A stretch of 64,000 nt of DNA. Origin: Marinobacter sp. CHS3-4 (GTDB lineage Bacteria; Pseudomonadota; Gammaproteobacteria; Pseudomonadales; Oleiphilaceae). A model generated the notes under the pieces. It ran no database searches. It had not been told where the DNA came from and saw only the letters and a list, made by a program, of their open reading frames with translations. A program made the position numbers and the translations under genes. The stretch lies in the NCBI RefSeq assembly GCF_030053415.1, contig NZ_JASGBJ010000005.1, forward strand, positions 101,938-165,937, read 5' to 3'. This document shows, piece by piece, positions 1-10,691 of the stretch. Position 1 is the first letter of the stretch. Each line of letters begins with the position of its first letter.

Positions 1-706
1 TTTTATAAACGTACCCGACCAGTCTGAATGGCAGTGCTCGCCTGATGCGGCTTATCTTCACTACACGCCAAATGAAACCATTGGCGGGCTTGAGTTCGAT
101 TTCGTTCCTGAGACCGGCTCAGTGCCACTGGTGGCCGATTATTCATCCACCATGTTGTCGCGTCCGATCGACGTGTCGAAATTCGGTCTGATCTACGCCG
201 GTGCCCAGAAGAACATCGGGCCGTCCGGACTGGTTGTGGTCATCGTCCGCAAAGATTTGCTTGGCAATGCCCGCAAGGAAACGCCCACCATGATGAATTA
301 TCAGGTCATGGCGGATAACGATTCCATGTACAACACGCCTTCCACTTATTCCTGGTATCTGGCAGGACTGGTGTTCAAGTGGCTGAAAGCCCAGGGCGGC
401 GTTGAAGCCATGGGCAAAATCAACCAGCGTAAAGCCGGTAAGCTCTACGATTTCGTGGATGCCAACGATTTTTACGCCAACCCGATCGAACCGCGCTTCC
501 GTTCCTGGATGAACGTCCCGTTCACGCTGGCGGACGATGCGCTTAACGGTGACTTCCTGAAAGGCGCGGATGCCCGTGGCCTATTGAACCTGAAAGGCCA
601 TCGCTCTGTGGGTGGTATGCGCGCAAGCATTTACAACGCGATGCCCGAGGCGGGTGTTGATGCGCTGATTGATTACATGGCGGAATTTGCCAGGGAGCGC
701 GGCTGA
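1..706 (+). CDS. serC: phosphoserine aminotransferase SerC, 3' part
   Basis: Class V PLP aminotransferase that makes 3-phosphoserine from 3-phosphohydroxypyruvate (serine synthesis) and also acts in pyridoxine synthesis. The reading frame is open from the window edge, so the gene starts outside. Visible family features are [10 protein letters not shown] near the left edge and the PLP-lysine segment [11 protein letters not shown], with Lys encoded at about 209-211. The C-terminal [16 protein letters not shown] is typical. It is followed after 2 bases by pheA, the order found in pseudomonad serC-pheA-hisC-tyrA/aroA-cmk-rpsA clusters. About 235 of some 360 residues are present. Confidence 0.97.
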   Translation, partial: FINVPDQSEWQCSPDAAYLHYTPNETIGGLEFDFVPETGSVPLVADYSSTMLSRPIDVSKFGLIYAGAQKNIGPSGLVVVIVRKDLLGNARKETPTMMNYQVMADNDSMYNTPSTYSWYLAGLVFKWLKAQGGVEAMGKINQRKAGKLYDFVDANDFYANPIEPRFRSWMNVPFTLADDALNGDFLKGADARGLLNLKGHRSVGGMRASIYNAMPEAGVDALIDYMAEFARERG

Positions 707-708
707 GC

Positions 709-1806
709 ATGAGCGATGAGCAGGCCCGTCTGGGGCAATTGAGAGACGAAATCGACCGCCTGGATCAGGAAATAATGCAGCGCATCAGCCAGCGGGCTGA
801 ATGTGCGCAGGAAGTGGCTCGGGTCAAAATGGAAGCCAACCCCGGTGAGGACGTGTTCTTCTACCGGCCAGAGCGAGAGGCTCAGGTGCTGCGCCGTATC
901 AAGGACAACAATCCTGGCCCGCTGTCTGGTGAGGAAATGGCGCGTCTGTTCCGTGAGATTATGTCTGCGTGCCTGGCCCTTGAAAAACCCATGCACATTG
1001 CTTTCCTGGGGCCCATGGGCACCTTTACCCAGGCTGCAGCGCTCAAACACTTTGGTCATTCGGTGGTCAGTGTGCCGTTGCCGGCGATTGATGCCGTGTT
1101 CCGGGAAGTGGAATCCGGTGCCGCTCATTACGGTGTAGTGCCGGTGGAGAACTCCACCGAAGGCATGATTAACCATACGCTGGACATGTTCATGTCTTCG
1201 CCGCTGAAGATTTGTGGCGAGGTGCAATTGCGTATTCATCATCACCTGCTCGTGTCGCCAAAGCACGATGATCAGGAAATCGTCCGGATCTATTCGCACC
1301 AGCAGTCTTTTGCGCAATGTCGTCAGTGGCTGGACACCCACCGGCATGGCATTGAGCGGGTTACCGTAAGCAGTAATGCGGAGGCCGCCCGCCGTGCTGC
1401 GGAAGAACCCGGATCAGCCGCTATTGCCGGTGACATGGCGGCTGAACTCTATGGCCTGGACATGCTGGCCTCCAGCATTGAGGACCGCCCGGATAACACC
1501 ACACGTTTCCTGATTATCGGACGTGAGGAAGTTCCGGCCAGTGGCAGCGATAAGTCGTCCATCCTTGTATCCATGAGGAACAAGCCGGGTGCGCTTTATC
1601 AGCTTCTTGAGCCGTTCCATAAGCACGGCCTCAGCCTGACCCGAATTGAAACCCGGCCATCACCCAGTGGCACCTGGGCGTACGTGTTCTACATCGACTT
1701 TGAAGGGCACTACGAGGATTCGCAGGTGGCAAAGGTGCTGGAGGAAATCGATGAAGAGGCCGTCGAGCTGAAGCGTCTGGGGTCCTATCCCATCGGAGTG
1801 CTTTAG
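709..1806 (+). CDS. pheA: bifunctional chorismate mutase / prephenate dehydratase (P-protein)
   Basis: Converts chorismate to prephenate and then to phenylpyruvate, the committed branch to phenylalanine. At 365 residues it has the family length. In order there is an N-terminal AroQ-type chorismate mutase helix domain (about 1-90, starting LGQLRDEIDRLDQEI), a prephenate dehydratase domain from about 94 (IAFLGPMGTFTQAAA) with the TRF catalytic motif at 265-267, and a C-terminal ACT domain (about 275-365) with GALYQLL and LTRIETRP, the usual site of phenylalanine feedback inhibition. It lies 2 bp after serC and 2 bp before hisC, so it is almost certainly co-transcribed with them. Confidence 0.97.
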   Translation: MSDEQARLGQLRDEIDRLDQEIMQRISQRAECAQEVARVKMEANPGEDVFFYRPEREAQVLRRIKDNNPGPLSGEEMARLFREIMSACLALEKPMHIAFLGPMGTFTQAAALKHFGHSVVSVPLPAIDAVFREVESGAAHYGVVPVENSTEGMINHTLDMFMSSPLKICGEVQLRIHHHLLVSPKHDDQEIVRIYSHQQSFAQCRQWLDTHRHGIERVTVSSNAEAARRAAEEPGSAAIAGDMAAELYGLDMLASSIEDRPDNTTRFLIIGREEVPASGSDKSSILVSMRNKPGALYQLLEPFHKHGLSLTRIETRPSPSGTWAYVFYIDFEGHYEDSQVAKVLEEIDEEAVELKRLGSYPIGVL

Positions 1807-1808
1807 CC

Positions 1809-2942
1809 ATGACGTCCGGGAACGATATGCAAAGCCTGGCGGTAACCGGTGTACAGGCACTTTCGCCGTATCAGCCGGGTAAACCGGTGGACGAGCTCGC
1901 CCGCGAGCTGGGGCTGGACCCGAAATCCATCGTCAAGCTCGCCAGCAATGAGAACCCGCTGGGCCCTGCAGACTCGGCCCTTGCCGCTGCCCGAGACGCG
2001 CTTACAGAGCTGACGCGTTATCCCGATGGCAATGGCTATTATCTCAAGCAGTCGTTGTGCAAACGCTATGGTGTCAAGCCGGACCAGATTACATTGGGCA
2101 ACGGTTCGAATGACGTTCTTGAAGTGATAACCCGTTGTTTCGTCGCGCCCGGAGACGATGTTGTCTACTCACAGTATGCGTTTGCGGTTTACCCTCTGGT
2201 TACCCAGGCCATTGGCGCACGTGGTGTTTCGGTACCGGCTGTCGACTATGGGCATGATCTGGATGCCATGGCCAGCGCTGTCACTGATCGCACGAAGCTG
2301 GTCTTCGTGGCGAACCCCAATAACCCGACGGGCACCTTTCATGGCAAAGCCGCCATCGAAGCCTTTCTGGATCGAATACCTTCCAATGTGCTGGTTGTTC
2401 TGGACGAAGCCTACTGTGAATATATGGAAGGCGACGTAACCAGTGACTTGCCAGATGGTCTGGATCTGCTCCCGCGTTATCCAAATCTGATTGTCACCAG
2501 AACCTTCTCTAAAGCCTGGGGACTGGCGGCGCTGCGGGTGGGGTACAGTATTTGTTCGCCAGAAATAACGAATATTCTCAATCGGGTACGCCAACCTTTT
2601 AATGTTGATTCAGTAGCCATGGCGGCGGCCACAGCGGTACTGGGTGACGAGGAGTATCTTCGCAAATCCTGTGAAATCAATGCGCGCGGAATGAAACAAC
2701 TGGAGTCTGCATTTGCGGAGTTGGGCCTTGATTACATTCCTTCGGCTGGCAATTTTATCAGTGTCGATGTGGGGCCAAATGCATCAGGGATCAATCAATC
2801 GCTGTTGGAGCAGGGTGTTATTGTGCGCCCGGTTGGCGGTTATGGGATGCCAAACCACCTGCGGGTTTCCATTGGGTTGCCAGACGAGAATGCCCGGTTT
2901 ATTGATGCGTTGAAGGTGGCGCTGGGCAGGGCAGAGGCGTAA
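1809..2942 (+). CDS. hisC: histidinol-phosphate / aromatic aminotransferase HisC
   Basis: Class I/II PLP aminotransferase of 377 residues. The family converts imidazole-acetol phosphate to histidinol phosphate. In this aromatic cluster the paralogue (hisC2 type) probably also transaminates phenylpyruvate, hydroxyphenylpyruvate or prephenate. Motifs seen are SNENPLGP near the N-terminus, NPNNPTGT, and the PLP lysine in TRTFSKAWGLA (Lys235). Its position between pheA and the tyrA/aroA fusion supports a role in aromatic amino acid synthesis. No his genes are nearby. The aromatic role is inferred from context. Confidence 0.95.
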   Translation: MTSGNDMQSLAVTGVQALSPYQPGKPVDELARELGLDPKSIVKLASNENPLGPADSALAAARDALTELTRYPDGNGYYLKQSLCKRYGVKPDQITLGNGSNDVLEVITRCFVAPGDDVVYSQYAFAVYPLVTQAIGARGVSVPAVDYGHDLDAMASAVTDRTKLVFVANPNNPTGTFHGKAAIEAFLDRIPSNVLVVLDEAYCEYMEGDVTSDLPDGLDLLPRYPNLIVTRTFSKAWGLAALRVGYSICSPEITNILNRVRQPFNVDSVAMAAATAVLGDEEYLRKSCEINARGMKQLESAFAELGLDYIPSAGNFISVDVGPNASGINQSLLEQGVIVRPVGGYGMPNHLRVSIGLPDENARFIDALKVALGRAEA

Positions 2943-5183
2943 ATGTCGGATTCTCAACCACTCTTTAAGCGTGTTGCTGTGATTGGCCTTGGGCTGATTG
3001 GTGGTTCTCTGGCCGCTGCTATCAGGCGCAATGGCCTGGCAGGGACAGTGATCGGTGTCGACAAGAGGCACGAAGAGCCCGCATTGGGTAAACAGCTGGG
3101 TGTGATTGACGAGGTGGCTGGTTCGGTTGAAGAAGCGGTCACCGGTGCAGACCTTGTTGTACTGGCAGTGCCTGTCAAAGCAACCAGGGATGTTCTCCAG
3201 AAGATTCGCCCGGTGCTCTCCCCGGATGCCATTCTGACGGACGTTGGCAGTACCAAAACCAGCTTTGTGAATGATGTAAAAGCCGTTTTTGGTGAGCTTC
3301 CAGCAAACGTCATTCCCGGCCACCCGATTGCCGGTTCCGAAAAGAGTGGTATCAGGGCAGCGAATCCGGAGCTGTTTGCCAATCACAAAGTGATCCTTAC
3401 TCCGGGCGACGTGGTTCCAGAGGCGCAGGTCAGAAAGCTCTCCGCGCTCTGGGAAGGGTGTGGGGCAACCGTACTCACCATGTCGGTCGCGTATCACGAC
3501 GAAGTGCTGGCGGCCACCAGCCATCTACCACACCTGATCGCGTTTTCCCTGGTGGACACGCTTGCAGGGGAAGACGAGAACCTGGATATATTTCGCTATG
3601 CGGCCGGAGGTTTTCGTGACTTCACCCGCATTGCGGCCAGTGATCCGGTGATGTGGCACGACATTTTTTTATCAAACAAGGACGCGGTTCTTCGGGTGAT
3701 CGACCATTTCAGTCGTGACCTTGACCGACTGCGATCCGCCATTGCGGATCAGGATAGCGCGACCTTGTTGCAGGTATTCAGCCGCGCCAAGGCGGCGCGA
3801 GAACACTTTTCGAAAATGCTTTCGGGGCAGGCTTACGTGACAAAGAACCCTCAGAAACAGGTAACGTTCCGGGTTCAGCCCGGTGGTCCGATTACCGGTG
3901 ATATACGAGTGCCGGGTGACAAATCCATCTCCCATCGCTCCATCATGCTGGGTGCACTGGCAGATGGAATAACCGAAGTAAAAGGCTTTCTGGAAGGCGA
4001 GGACAGCCTGGCGACCTTGCAGGCGTTCCGTGACATGGGCGTCACCATTGAGGGTCCCAACCATGGCTATGTGCGCATCCATGGTGTTGGTATCCGGGGG
4101 CTGCAGGCGCCACGTGGCCCGCTGTATCTCGGCAACTCCGGCACCGCCATGCGCTTGTTTTCTGGCCTGTTGGCAGCGCAGAGCTTTGATTCTGAGCTGA
4201 CGGGTGACGAGAGTCTGTCCAAACGACCGATGGGTCGGGTCGCGGACCCATTGCGTGCCATGGGCGCCATTATTGAAACCGCAGAGGGCGGCAAGCCGCC
4301 ACTGAAGATTCGGGGCGGCCAGGCGCTGACGGGGATCCATTACGACATGCCGGTCGCCAGCGCTCAGGTCAAGTCCTGCCTGCTTCTTGCCGGACTCTAT
4401 GCCGATGGGCTGACGTCTGTTACAGAGCCTGCGCCGACTCGGGATCACACGGAAAGGATGCTGGAAGGTTTCGGATACCATGTGCATCGTGACAGCGCCA
4501 CGGCCAGCGTCGCTGGTGGTGGTCAACTCACCGCGACGGAAATCGACGTACCGGCAGATATTTCGTCAGCAGCGTTCTTTCTGGTGGCAGCCAGCATCTC
4601 TCCAGAATCAGATCTGATATTGCGCCACGTCGGCATGAACCCAACGCGAATGGGCGTGGTTACGATTCTGCGCAAGATGGGAGCTGACATCGAAGTGCTA
4701 GACGAGCGCATCATCGGTGGCGAACCCGTGGCCGATTTGCGGGTTCGCTCTGCTGAGCTGTCGGGCATTGATATACCGGAGGATCAGGTGCCCCTGGCGA
4801 TTGACGAATTTCCGGTATTGTTTATTGCAGCTGCCTGTGCGAAAGGGCGGACGGTGTTGCGTGGGGCGGAAGAGCTCCGTGTGAAGGAAAGTGATCGCAT
4901 TCAGGTGATGGCCGATGGTCTCGAAGCACTGGGCGTTGAAACCACCGTGACCCAGGATGGCATCGTCATTGATGGTGGTCAGCCCATTGGGCAGGGCCGA
5001 GTAAACAGCCATGGCGACCATCGCATTGCAATGGCGTTTTCCGTGGCCTCGTTGCGGGCAGGCGGTGAAATCGAAATCACCGACTGTGCCAATGTCGCGA
5101 CCTCTTTTCCCGGGTTTGTCGAGCTGGCGTGTAAAACCGGCCTGAAAGTGGAATCTGACGGGCCAGAGGGAGCAGATGAGTGA
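2943..5183 (+). CDS. aroA: fused prephenate dehydrogenase / EPSP synthase (TyrA-AroA)
   Basis: A 746-residue fusion of two shikimate-pathway enzymes. Residues 1 to about 295 are a TyrA-type prephenate dehydrogenase with the Rossmann motif [10 protein letters not shown] at about 15-24 and the segment [12 protein letters not shown]. From about 303 an AroA domain begins with VQPGGPITG and the substrate-binding PGDKSISHR, followed by [10 protein letters not shown] and, near the end, the HGDHRIAM signature. The joined halves make hydroxyphenylpyruvate and 5-enolpyruvylshikimate-3-phosphate respectively. This fusion is known in Pseudomonas and relatives. The start codon directly abuts the hisC stop, and the end overlaps cmk by 4 bp. 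Confidence 0.95.
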   Translation: MSDSQPLFKRVAVIGLGLIGGSLAAAIRRNGLAGTVIGVDKRHEEPALGKQLGVIDEVAGSVEEAVTGADLVVLAVPVKATRDVLQKIRPVLSPDAILTDVGSTKTSFVNDVKAVFGELPANVIPGHPIAGSEKSGIRAANPELFANHKVILTPGDVVPEAQVRKLSALWEGCGATVLTMSVAYHDEVLAATSHLPHLIAFSLVDTLAGEDENLDIFRYAAGGFRDFTRIAASDPVMWHDIFLSNKDAVLRVIDHFSRDLDRLRSAIADQDSATLLQVFSRAKAAREHFSKMLSGQAYVTKNPQKQVTFRVQPGGPITGDIRVPGDKSISHRSIMLGALADGITEVKGFLEGEDSLATLQAFRDMGVTIEGPNHGYVRIHGVGIRGLQAPRGPLYLGNSGTAMRLFSGLLAAQSFDSELTGDESLSKRPMGRVADPLRAMGAIIETAEGGKPPLKIRGGQALTGIHYDMPVASAQVKSCLLLAGLYADGLTSVTEPAPTRDHTERMLEGFGYHVHRDSATASVAGGGQLTATEIDVPADISSAAFFLVAASISPESDLILRHVGMNPTRMGVVTILRKMGADIEVLDERIIGGEPVADLRVRSAELSGIDIPEDQVPLAIDEFPVLFIAAACAKGRTVLRGAEELRVKESDRIQVMADGLEALGVETTVTQDGIVIDGGQPIGQGRVNSHGDHRIAMAFSVASLRAGGEIEITDCANVATSFPGFVELACKTGLKVESDGPEGADE

Positions 5184-5860
5184 GCGACACTGATATTCCA
5201 GTCATTACCGTAGATGGCCCTGGCGGCTCTGGAAAAGGCACCATTACTCAGATGTTGGCAAAGAAGCTGGGCTGGCATCTGTTGGACAGCGGCGCGCTTT
5301 ACCGGTTAACCGCATTGGCCGCAAGCCGTGCGAACGTTGCGTTGGATGACGAGCCAGCGCTGGTGAAGGTTGCCGCCGGTCTGGATGTGGCCTTTGAGCC
5401 AACACCTCCAGGGGAGCCCGTAAAAGTCTTTCTGGCGGGCGACGATGTGACCGCAGAAGTTCGTACCGAATCCTGCGGTGACGATGCATCCAAAGTGGCG
5501 GTGATACAGCCCGTAAGGGACGCGCTTTTGCAGCGCCAGAGAGATTTTCGGATCATGCCGGGTCTGGTGGCCGATGGTCGTGACATGGGTACCGTGATAT
5601 TTCCTGATGCACCGGTGAAAATCTTTCTGACGGCGAGTGCCGAAGAGCGTGCTCAGAGACGCTATAGCCAGTTGAAGGATGCTGGGGTCAGTGTTAGTAT
5701 TGACGCCCTTTTAGAGGAGATACGGGCGAGAGATGAGCGAGATATGAACCGCTCTGCCGCCCCGCTGAAGCCTGCTGACGATGCGCAAGTCATTGATTCC
5801 ACAGGTTTGAGCATAGAAGAGGTGTTGGACAGGTGTATGGCCGCAGCAGGCCAGGCCTGA
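5180..5860 (+). CDS. cmk: cytidylate kinase
   Basis: Phosphorylates CMP and dCMP with ATP in nucleotide salvage. At 226 residues it has the usual length for the short bacterial form. It starts with GTG in a GTGA overlap with the aroA stop. The P-loop GPGGSGKGT is at 13-21, the CMP-binding region contains the motif [11 protein letters not shown], and the lid region contains RDERDMNR. It is translationally coupled to the tyrA/aroA fusion and precedes rpsA, the conserved cmk-rpsA pairing. Confidence 0.96.
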   Translation: MSDTDIPVITVDGPGGSGKGTITQMLAKKLGWHLLDSGALYRLTALAASRANVALDDEPALVKVAAGLDVAFEPTPPGEPVKVFLAGDDVTAEVRTESCGDDASKVAVIQPVRDALLQRQRDFRIMPGLVADGRDMGTVIFPDAPVKIFLTASAEERAQRRYSQLKDAGVSVSIDALLEEIRARDERDMNRSAAPLKPADDAQVIDSTGLSIEEVLDRCMAAAGQA

Positions 5861-5899
5861 CCGCACCTTTTTGTTGTTGAAATTCCGGATTCAGCGTTA

Positions 5900-5918
5900 T
5901 CAGCCAGTCACTGGCTGA
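5900..5918 (+). promoter_or_regulatory. stem-loop in the rpsA leader
   Basis: In the 131-bp cmk-rpsA intergenic region an 8-bp perfect inverted repeat (TCAGCCAG/CTGGCTGA, loop TCA) lies about 75 bp before the rpsA start. It is not followed by a T-tract, so it does not look like a terminator. In other gammaproteobacteria, S1 represses its own translation through leader hairpins. That this stem-loop does the same is an inference. Confidence 0.4.
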
Positions 5919-5991
5919 ACCCGGATTAAAACTCATTGACCGTGTTGCTGGCAGCACGGAGCACACTTGCGTTGATCACATAGGACACATA

Positions 5992-7686
5992 ATGAGCGAG
6001 AGCTTTGCGGATCTTTTTGAAGAAAGCCTAAAAGAAATTGACATGCAGCCGGGTTCCATCGTCCAGGGAACCGTTGTAGATGTTGATAACGACTGGGTCA
6101 CCGTTAACGCCGGACTGAAGTCCGAGGGCGTTATCCCCGCCTCCCAGTTCCTTAACGAAAAAGGCGAGTTGGAAGTTGCCATCGGCGATACCGTCGATGT
6201 TGCTCTTGACGCTGTTGAAGACGGCTTCGGTGAGACTCGTCTGTCTCGCGAGAAAGCCAAGCGCGCCGAGGCCTGGAAGGTACTTGAGAAGTCCTTCGAA
6301 GCAGAGGAAGTGGTTAAAGGTATCATCAACGGCAAGGTTAAAGGTGGTTTCACCGTTGATCTGGCTGGTATTCGTGCCTTCCTGCCGGGTTCTCTGGTAG
6401 ATGTTCGTCCTGTTCGCGACACCGCGCACCTGGAGAACAAAGAGCTGGAATTCAAGGTTATCAAGCTGGACCAGAAGCGTAACAACGTCGTGGTTTCACG
6501 CCGTGCCGTTCTGGAAGCTGAAAACAGCGCTGAGCGCGAAGCTCTGCTCGAAACCCTGACCGAGGGTATGGAAATCAAGGGTATCGTCAAGAACCTGACC
6601 GACTACGGTGCGTTCGTAGATCTGGGCGGTGTTGACGGCCTGCTGCACATCACTGACATGGCCTGGAAGCGTATCAAGCATCCGAGCGAAATCGTGAATG
6701 TGGGCGATGAAATCAGCGTAAAAGTTCTCAAATTCGACCGTGAGCGCAACCGCGTTTCTCTTGGCCTGAAGCAGCTGGGTGAAGATCCATGGGTTGATAT
6801 CAAGGGCCGCTATCCAGAAGGCACCAAGGTGACCGCCAAGGTTACCAATCTGACAGACTACGGCTGCTTTGCCGAGCTGGAAGAAGGTGTTGAGGGTCTG
6901 GTACACGTGTCTGAAATGGACTGGACCAACAAGAATATCCACCCATCCAAGGTTGTGCAGGTTGGCGACGAAGTGGGTGTGATGATTCTGGATATCGACG
7001 AAGAGCGTCGTCGTATCTCCCTTGGCATCAAGCAGTGTGTGCCTAATCCCTGGGAAGAGTTCTCCAGCAATTTCAACAAGGGCGACCGTATCTCCGGCAA
7101 GATCAAGTCAATTACTGACTTCGGTATCTTCATCGGTCTTGATGGCGGCATCGACGGCCTTGTGCACCTGTCCGACATCAGCTGGAACGAAACGGGTGAA
7201 GAAGCGGTTCGTGAATACAAGAAGGGCGACGAAGTCGAAACCGTCATCCTGTCTGTTGATCCGGAGCGCGAGCGCATTTCACTGGGCATCAAGCAGCTGG
7301 AAAGCGATCCGTTCGCCGAGTTCGTTCAGCTGAACGACAAAGGCTCCATCGTGAAGGGCACTGTGTCTGCAATCGACGCGAAAGCAGCCACCATTACCCT
7401 GAACGACGAAGTTGAGGCCGTGCTGAAGGCGTCCGAAATTAGCCGTGACAAGGTTGAAGACGCTCGCAACGCCCTGAACGAAGGCGACGAAGTTGAAGCC
7501 AAGATTATCAGCATTGATCGCAAGAACCGCGTGATCAACCTGTCTGTTAAGTCCAAGGACGTTGAGGACGACAAGCAGGCGCTGGAAGGCGTACGTGCGA
7601 AAGCGGCTGAGTCTGGTTCAGGAGCCACCACGATTGGTGACCTGATCAAGGAACAGATGAGCCAGCAGAACTCTAACAAGGAATAA
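5992..7686 (+). CDS. rpsA: 30S ribosomal protein S1
   Basis: The largest ribosomal protein, which binds mRNA and helps start translation on structured or weak-SD messages. The 564 residues contain six OB-fold S1 repeats. Repeats 3-6 carry variants of the same core ([60 protein letters not shown]). Repeats 1-2 bind the ribosome in the family. The gene is preceded by the cmk leader and followed by a strong intrinsic terminator. Codon choice is visibly biased (CTG, GGT, GAA), as expected for a highly expressed gene. Confidence 0.98.
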   Translation: MSESFADLFEESLKEIDMQPGSIVQGTVVDVDNDWVTVNAGLKSEGVIPASQFLNEKGELEVAIGDTVDVALDAVEDGFGETRLSREKAKRAEAWKVLEKSFEAEEVVKGIINGKVKGGFTVDLAGIRAFLPGSLVDVRPVRDTAHLENKELEFKVIKLDQKRNNVVVSRRAVLEAENSAEREALLETLTEGMEIKGIVKNLTDYGAFVDLGGVDGLLHITDMAWKRIKHPSEIVNVGDEISVKVLKFDRERNRVSLGLKQLGEDPWVDIKGRYPEGTKVTAKVTNLTDYGCFAELEEGVEGLVHVSEMDWTNKNIHPSKVVQVGDEVGVMILDIDEERRRISLGIKQCVPNPWEEFSSNFNKGDRISGKIKSITDFGIFIGLDGGIDGLVHLSDISWNETGEEAVREYKKGDEVETVILSVDPERERISLGIKQLESDPFAEFVQLNDKGSIVKGTVSAIDAKAATITLNDEVEAVLKASEISRDKVEDARNALNEGDEVEAKIISIDRKNRVINLSVKSKDVEDDKQALEGVRAKAAESGSGATTIGDLIKEQMSQQNSNKE

Positions 7687-7703
7687 AATTCCTGGTTAGG
7701 CCG

Positions 7704-7734
7704 AAAAAACGGGCTCTAAGAGCCCGTTTTTTTT
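7704..7734 (+). terminator. intrinsic terminator after rpsA
   Basis: A 7-bp GC stem (CGGGCTC/GAGCCCG, loop TAA) is flanked by an A-run on the left and eight T on the right, 17 bp after the rpsA stop. This is a textbook Rho-independent terminator, probably closing the serC-to-rpsA transcript. The flanking A-run would let it act in both directions. Confidence 0.9.
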
Positions 7735-7817
7735 GTGTTTTTTTTGGGTTTGGCTAAACTAGGTTCATGGAGCTGAAAACCGGCTTTCCAACAATAATGT
7801 GAAGAGGGAATAGCCCC

Positions 7818-8114
7818 ATGACAAAATCTGAACTGGTGGAGCTCATTGCGTCGAAGCAGACGCAGCTTTCAGTGAAAGATGTTGAACTGGCCGTGAAAAC
7901 TGTCATCGAACATATGTCTCAATCTCTTGCTGATGGACAGAGGATTGAAATCCGTGGTTTTGGAAGTTTTTCGCTGCATCATCGGGCTGCCAGAACAGGG
8001 CGTAATCCCAAAACCGGCGAAGCCGTTCAGCTACCTGCCAAGTTTGTTCCGCATTTCAAACCCGGTAAGGAGCTGCGTGAGCAGGTAAACGATAGCCTTA
8101 AAAAAGGCTTCTGA
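7818..8114 (+). CDS. ihfB: integration host factor subunit beta
   Basis: A small DNA-bending protein that pairs with IhfA and acts in replication, recombination and promoter architecture. At 98 residues it has the family length. It shows the HU/IHF signature ([22 protein letters not shown]) with the beta-arm, and the N-terminal [11 protein letters not shown] typical of IHF-beta. It begins after an AGAGGG Shine-Dalgarno and lies between the rpsA terminator and lapA, the conserved rpsA-ihfB-lapAB order. Confidence 0.97.
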   Translation: MTKSELVELIASKQTQLSVKDVELAVKTVIEHMSQSLADGQRIEIRGFGSFSLHHRAARTGRNPKTGEAVQLPAKFVPHFKPGKELREQVNDSLKKGF

Positions 8115-8186
8115 TTCAGATTTTCTTCAGGGAATGTGTTAAACCGGGCCTGAATCATTTTCAGATCCTATTGGAGCTCTACGTCT

Positions 8187-8489
8187 ATGGCCGGATTACA
8201 GAAGGTCCTCCTTATTCTGCTGGTACTGTTTTTGGTCCTGGTCGCTCTGGTCTTTTCCCTGAACAATCAGATGGAAGTGCCCCTGAACTTCCTTCTTTTC
8301 CAGACTCAACCTCATGGTGTGGCTGTCTGGATCATAATGTCATTTGTGATTGGCGCTCTGATCGGCATGCTGATTACAATGCTGGCGACGGTTCGTACCT
8401 CAGTTTCCAGGCGGCATCTTGAGAAACGTCTGGCTCGCACCGAGCAGGCACTGGAAAAATCGAGAGCTCAGAACGACCGGACGCTTTAA
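8187..8489 (+). CDS. lapA: LapA family inner-membrane protein
   Basis: A 100-residue protein of the LapA/DUF1049 family with two membrane segments (about 6-25 and 45-67, around ILLVLFLVLVALVFSLN and VWIIMSFVIGALIGML) and a short charged cytoplasmic tail. LapA is associated with LapB and the LpxC-degrading FtsH complex that sets LPS levels. The stop codon overlaps the lapB start by one base, so the two are translationally coupled. Confidence 0.9.
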   Translation: MAGLQKVLLILLVLFLVLVALVFSLNNQMEVPLNFLLFQTQPHGVAVWIIMSFVIGALIGMLITMLATVRTSVSRRHLEKRLARTEQALEKSRAQNDRTL

Positions 8490-9658
8490 TGGATATAGTT
8501 CTGCAATGGCTGCTGCTGACCATAGCAGTCGCCGCGGGTTGGTTTGTGGGCCGCATGGGGGGCAGCAAAGACCGCTCGAAAGTGCCCATCTCTGACGAAG
8601 AATCCGTCAGAGACCGTTTAAAGTTTCTGTTTACCAACTATTCCGACCAGGCCGTTGAAAACTTTGTTCAGTCGTTGGCTGTTAACCGCGACACCGTAGG
8701 CCTTCATCTCTCCATAGGCGCCCATTTTCGCCACAAAGGCGAAACCGAGCGCGCCATTCTCATTCATCAGAACTTGCTGGCTCGGCCAGAGCTGCCGCCC
8801 CGTTTCTCCCAACAGGTGACCTACGAGCTCGCCGTCGACTACCGAAACGCCGGTTTGTTGGACCGGGCCGAAGCATTGCTGCATCAACTGATGGGTGACC
8901 GTGAATACGGTCGTAAATCCTCCATTCAGCTCATCGAGCTGTATCAGCAGGAAAAGGAATGGAGCAAAGCGGCACAGGTTGCTCGCACCCTGACCACGGG
9001 TGAGCACGACCCCGCGATGTTCAAGATGCTTGCTTATATCATCTGCGAGCAATCCGAAGAGGCGCTGAAACAGGATGATCGTTGGCAGGCTCAGAAGCTT
9101 GTCAAAGAAGCGCTGGAATTCGATCGGTCCTGTGTACGGGCGACGTTTATTCAGATGAAGTTGTTGGTGCGACAGGGTAGCTTCAAAGAGGCGTCGGGCC
9201 AGAGTCTGAAAATTTTCGATCAGAATCCCGATTTTGGCCCTGAAGCCATCGACCGCCTTATGAAGCTGGAGCGTGAGCATGGCGACGTTGGCAAATTGGG
9301 GAAAAAGCTTGGGAAGCTGTATGATTCATTCCCTAGCACCAGCCTTTTGCTGGCGCTGGTCGAAGCGGTAGAACGCAGTTCCGGCCGTATGGCAGCTATC
9401 GAGCTTTTGCGCCGTGAACTGGAACTTCGCCCTAGCGTTCGTGGCCTGTTGCGTCTGGTGGCGCTGGCAGGCTACGAGAAGGGAATGACGACCGATGAAG
9501 AACGTCTGGTAAGCCGAATTGGCCACCTGATGTTGGCGAATCGCCCGGTTTATCGTTGCGTCAATTGCGGTTTCTCGGGTCAGCAGCTGCATTGGCTGTG
9601 CCCAAGCTGTAAGCAATGGGAAACCGTTCGCCCGATTCAGGGCGTAGAAGCCGAATAA
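8489..9658 (+). CDS. lapB: LPS assembly regulator LapB (TPR protein)
   Basis: A 389-residue protein with an N-terminal membrane anchor (about 1-20), a series of TPR helices, and a C-terminal rubredoxin-like metal site with Cys357, Cys360, Cys371 and Cys374 (CVNC...CPSC). In E. coli, LapB (YciM) presents LpxC to FtsH and so limits lipid A synthesis. Length and architecture match. It is followed at once by pyrF, as in many gammaproteobacteria. Confidence 0.95.
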   Translation: MDIVLQWLLLTIAVAAGWFVGRMGGSKDRSKVPISDEESVRDRLKFLFTNYSDQAVENFVQSLAVNRDTVGLHLSIGAHFRHKGETERAILIHQNLLARPELPPRFSQQVTYELAVDYRNAGLLDRAEALLHQLMGDREYGRKSSIQLIELYQQEKEWSKAAQVARTLTTGEHDPAMFKMLAYIICEQSEEALKQDDRWQAQKLVKEALEFDRSCVRATFIQMKLLVRQGSFKEASGQSLKIFDQNPDFGPEAIDRLMKLEREHGDVGKLGKKLGKLYDSFPSTSLLLALVEAVERSSGRMAAIELLRRELELRPSVRGLLRLVALAGYEKGMTTDEERLVSRIGHLMLANRPVYRCVNCGFSGQQLHWLCPSCKQWETVRPIQGVEAE

Positions 9659-9686
9659 ACCAAACCGAATATTGCAGGACCTCTCT

Positions 9687-10400
9687 GTGCCGAATACAAA
9701 TGATCCGCGCATCGTCGTGGCGCTGGACTTTCCCTCTGACAAGCCCGCATTGGCTCTGGTTGATCAATTAGACCCTGCGAAATGCCGTTTAAAAGTTGGC
9801 AAAGAGCTGTTCACCCGCTCTGGCCCAGAGTTGGTCAGGGCCCTGGGTCGTCGCGGCTTTGAAGTCTTTCTTGATTTGAAATTCCACGACATTCCCAACA
9901 CCACCGCTGCGGCTGTGGAAGCAGCGGCCGATCTTGGCGTATGGATGGTCAATGTTCACGCTTCTGGCGGCGAAAAAATGATGATTGCGTGCCGAGAGCG
10001 CCTCGACGGTTTCGGCAAAGAAAGACCCTTGCTGATTGCTGTTACGGTTCTTACCAGCATGGGCGCGGATGACCTCGCAGGCATTGGCATCAATGATGAG
10101 CCAGAAACCCAAGTGTCCCGCCTGGCAACCTTAACCAGAAACTGCGGTCTTGACGGCGTCGTCTGTTCGGCCCAGGAAGCCCCGGCGCTCAAAGCAGAGC
10201 AGGGCGCCGATTTCAAACTGGTCACACCCGGTATTCGGCCACCGTCCGCCGATAAAGGTGATCAACAGCGCATCATGACGCCAACGGACGCAATAAAGGC
10301 CGGTTCAGATTACCTGGTTGTAGGTCGCCCAATTACGCAGGCGCCTGATCCTCTCAAGGCATTGGAAGCAATTCATACGGAAGTATCTGCACTGACCTAG
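9687..10400 (+). CDS. pyrF: orotidine 5'-phosphate decarboxylase
   Basis: Catalyses the last step of UMP synthesis. The catalytic DxKxxD motif is visible as [12 protein letters not shown], with the phosphate-binding segments VTPGIRPP and YLVVGRPIT near the C-terminus. I place the start at the GTG at 9687, which has an AGGAC Shine-Dalgarno 7-8 bases upstream and gives 237 residues, close to the family norm. A TTG at 9672 in the same frame is possible but overlaps that ribosome site. Confidence 0.95.
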   Translation: MPNTNDPRIVVALDFPSDKPALALVDQLDPAKCRLKVGKELFTRSGPELVRALGRRGFEVFLDLKFHDIPNTTAAAVEAAADLGVWMVNVHASGGEKMMIACRERLDGFGKERPLLIAVTVLTSMGADDLAGIGINDEPETQVSRLATLTRNCGLDGVVCSAQEAPALKAEQGADFKLVTPGIRPPSADKGDQQRIMTPTDAIKAGSDYLVVGRPITQAPDPLKALEAIHTEVSALT

Positions 10401-10422
10401 CGGTATCACTGAAGCCCATTCA

Positions 10423-10448
10423 GGCGGGGAAGGAGATCCTACCCCGCC
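10423..10448 (+). terminator. possible weak terminator hairpin after pyrF
   Basis: A perfect 7-bp inverted repeat (GGCGGGG/CCCCGCC, 12-base loop) lies 23 bp after pyrF. No T-tract follows, so it may be a Rho-dependent end or an mRNA-stabilising hairpin. The rest of the region up to the tRNA holds only the tRNA terminator. Confidence 0.3.
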
Positions 10449-10504
10449 GATGCACCATGAAAAGCAGGCTAGGGCCAGAATCCAAAGGCAACGAGTCAGA
10501 ACGA

Positions 10505-10538
10505 AAAAAGCCGCTAATCCAGAGGACTAGCGGCTTTT
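10505..10538 (-). terminator. bidirectional terminator downstream of tRNA-Asn
   Basis: An imperfect 11-bp stem (GCCGCTAATCC with GGACTAGCGGC) is flanked by an A-run and a T-run. Read on the minus strand it follows the tRNA-Asn gene by about 10 bp and ends in T6, so it should terminate the tRNA transcript. It may also stop leftover pyrF transcription. Confidence 0.8.
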
Positions 10539-10546
10539 CGGAATAG

Positions 10547-10622
10547 TGGCTCCCCGAGCTGGGCTCGAACCAGCGACAAACGGATTAACAGTCCGTTGCT
10601 CTACCAACTGAGCTATCGGGGA
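10547..10622 (-). tRNA. tRNA-Asn (anticodon GUU), copy 1
   Basis: A complete 76-nt cloverleaf on the minus strand. The acceptor stem is TCCCCGA/TCGGGGA, the D-arm contains AGCTCAGTTGGTAGAGC, the anticodon loop reads CTGTTAATC with GTT, and the T-arm is GGTTCGAGCC. The 3' CCA is encoded. The gene body is identical to the copy at 24966-25041. Confidence 0.97.
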
Positions 10623-10691
10623 ACGTCGTCATCAGACGAGGCGCGTATATTAAGATTACCCCGCGGCCCCGTCAACCCTCTGAATCAAATT

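Noticed and set aside
3672..4526. Leftward frame of 284 residues inside the tyrA/aroA fusion
   Set aside because: Lies fully inside a conserved enzyme; composition typical of antisense reading frames.
8618..9280. Leftward frame of 220 residues opposite lapB
   Set aside because: Antisense shadow of the TPR gene with no family features.
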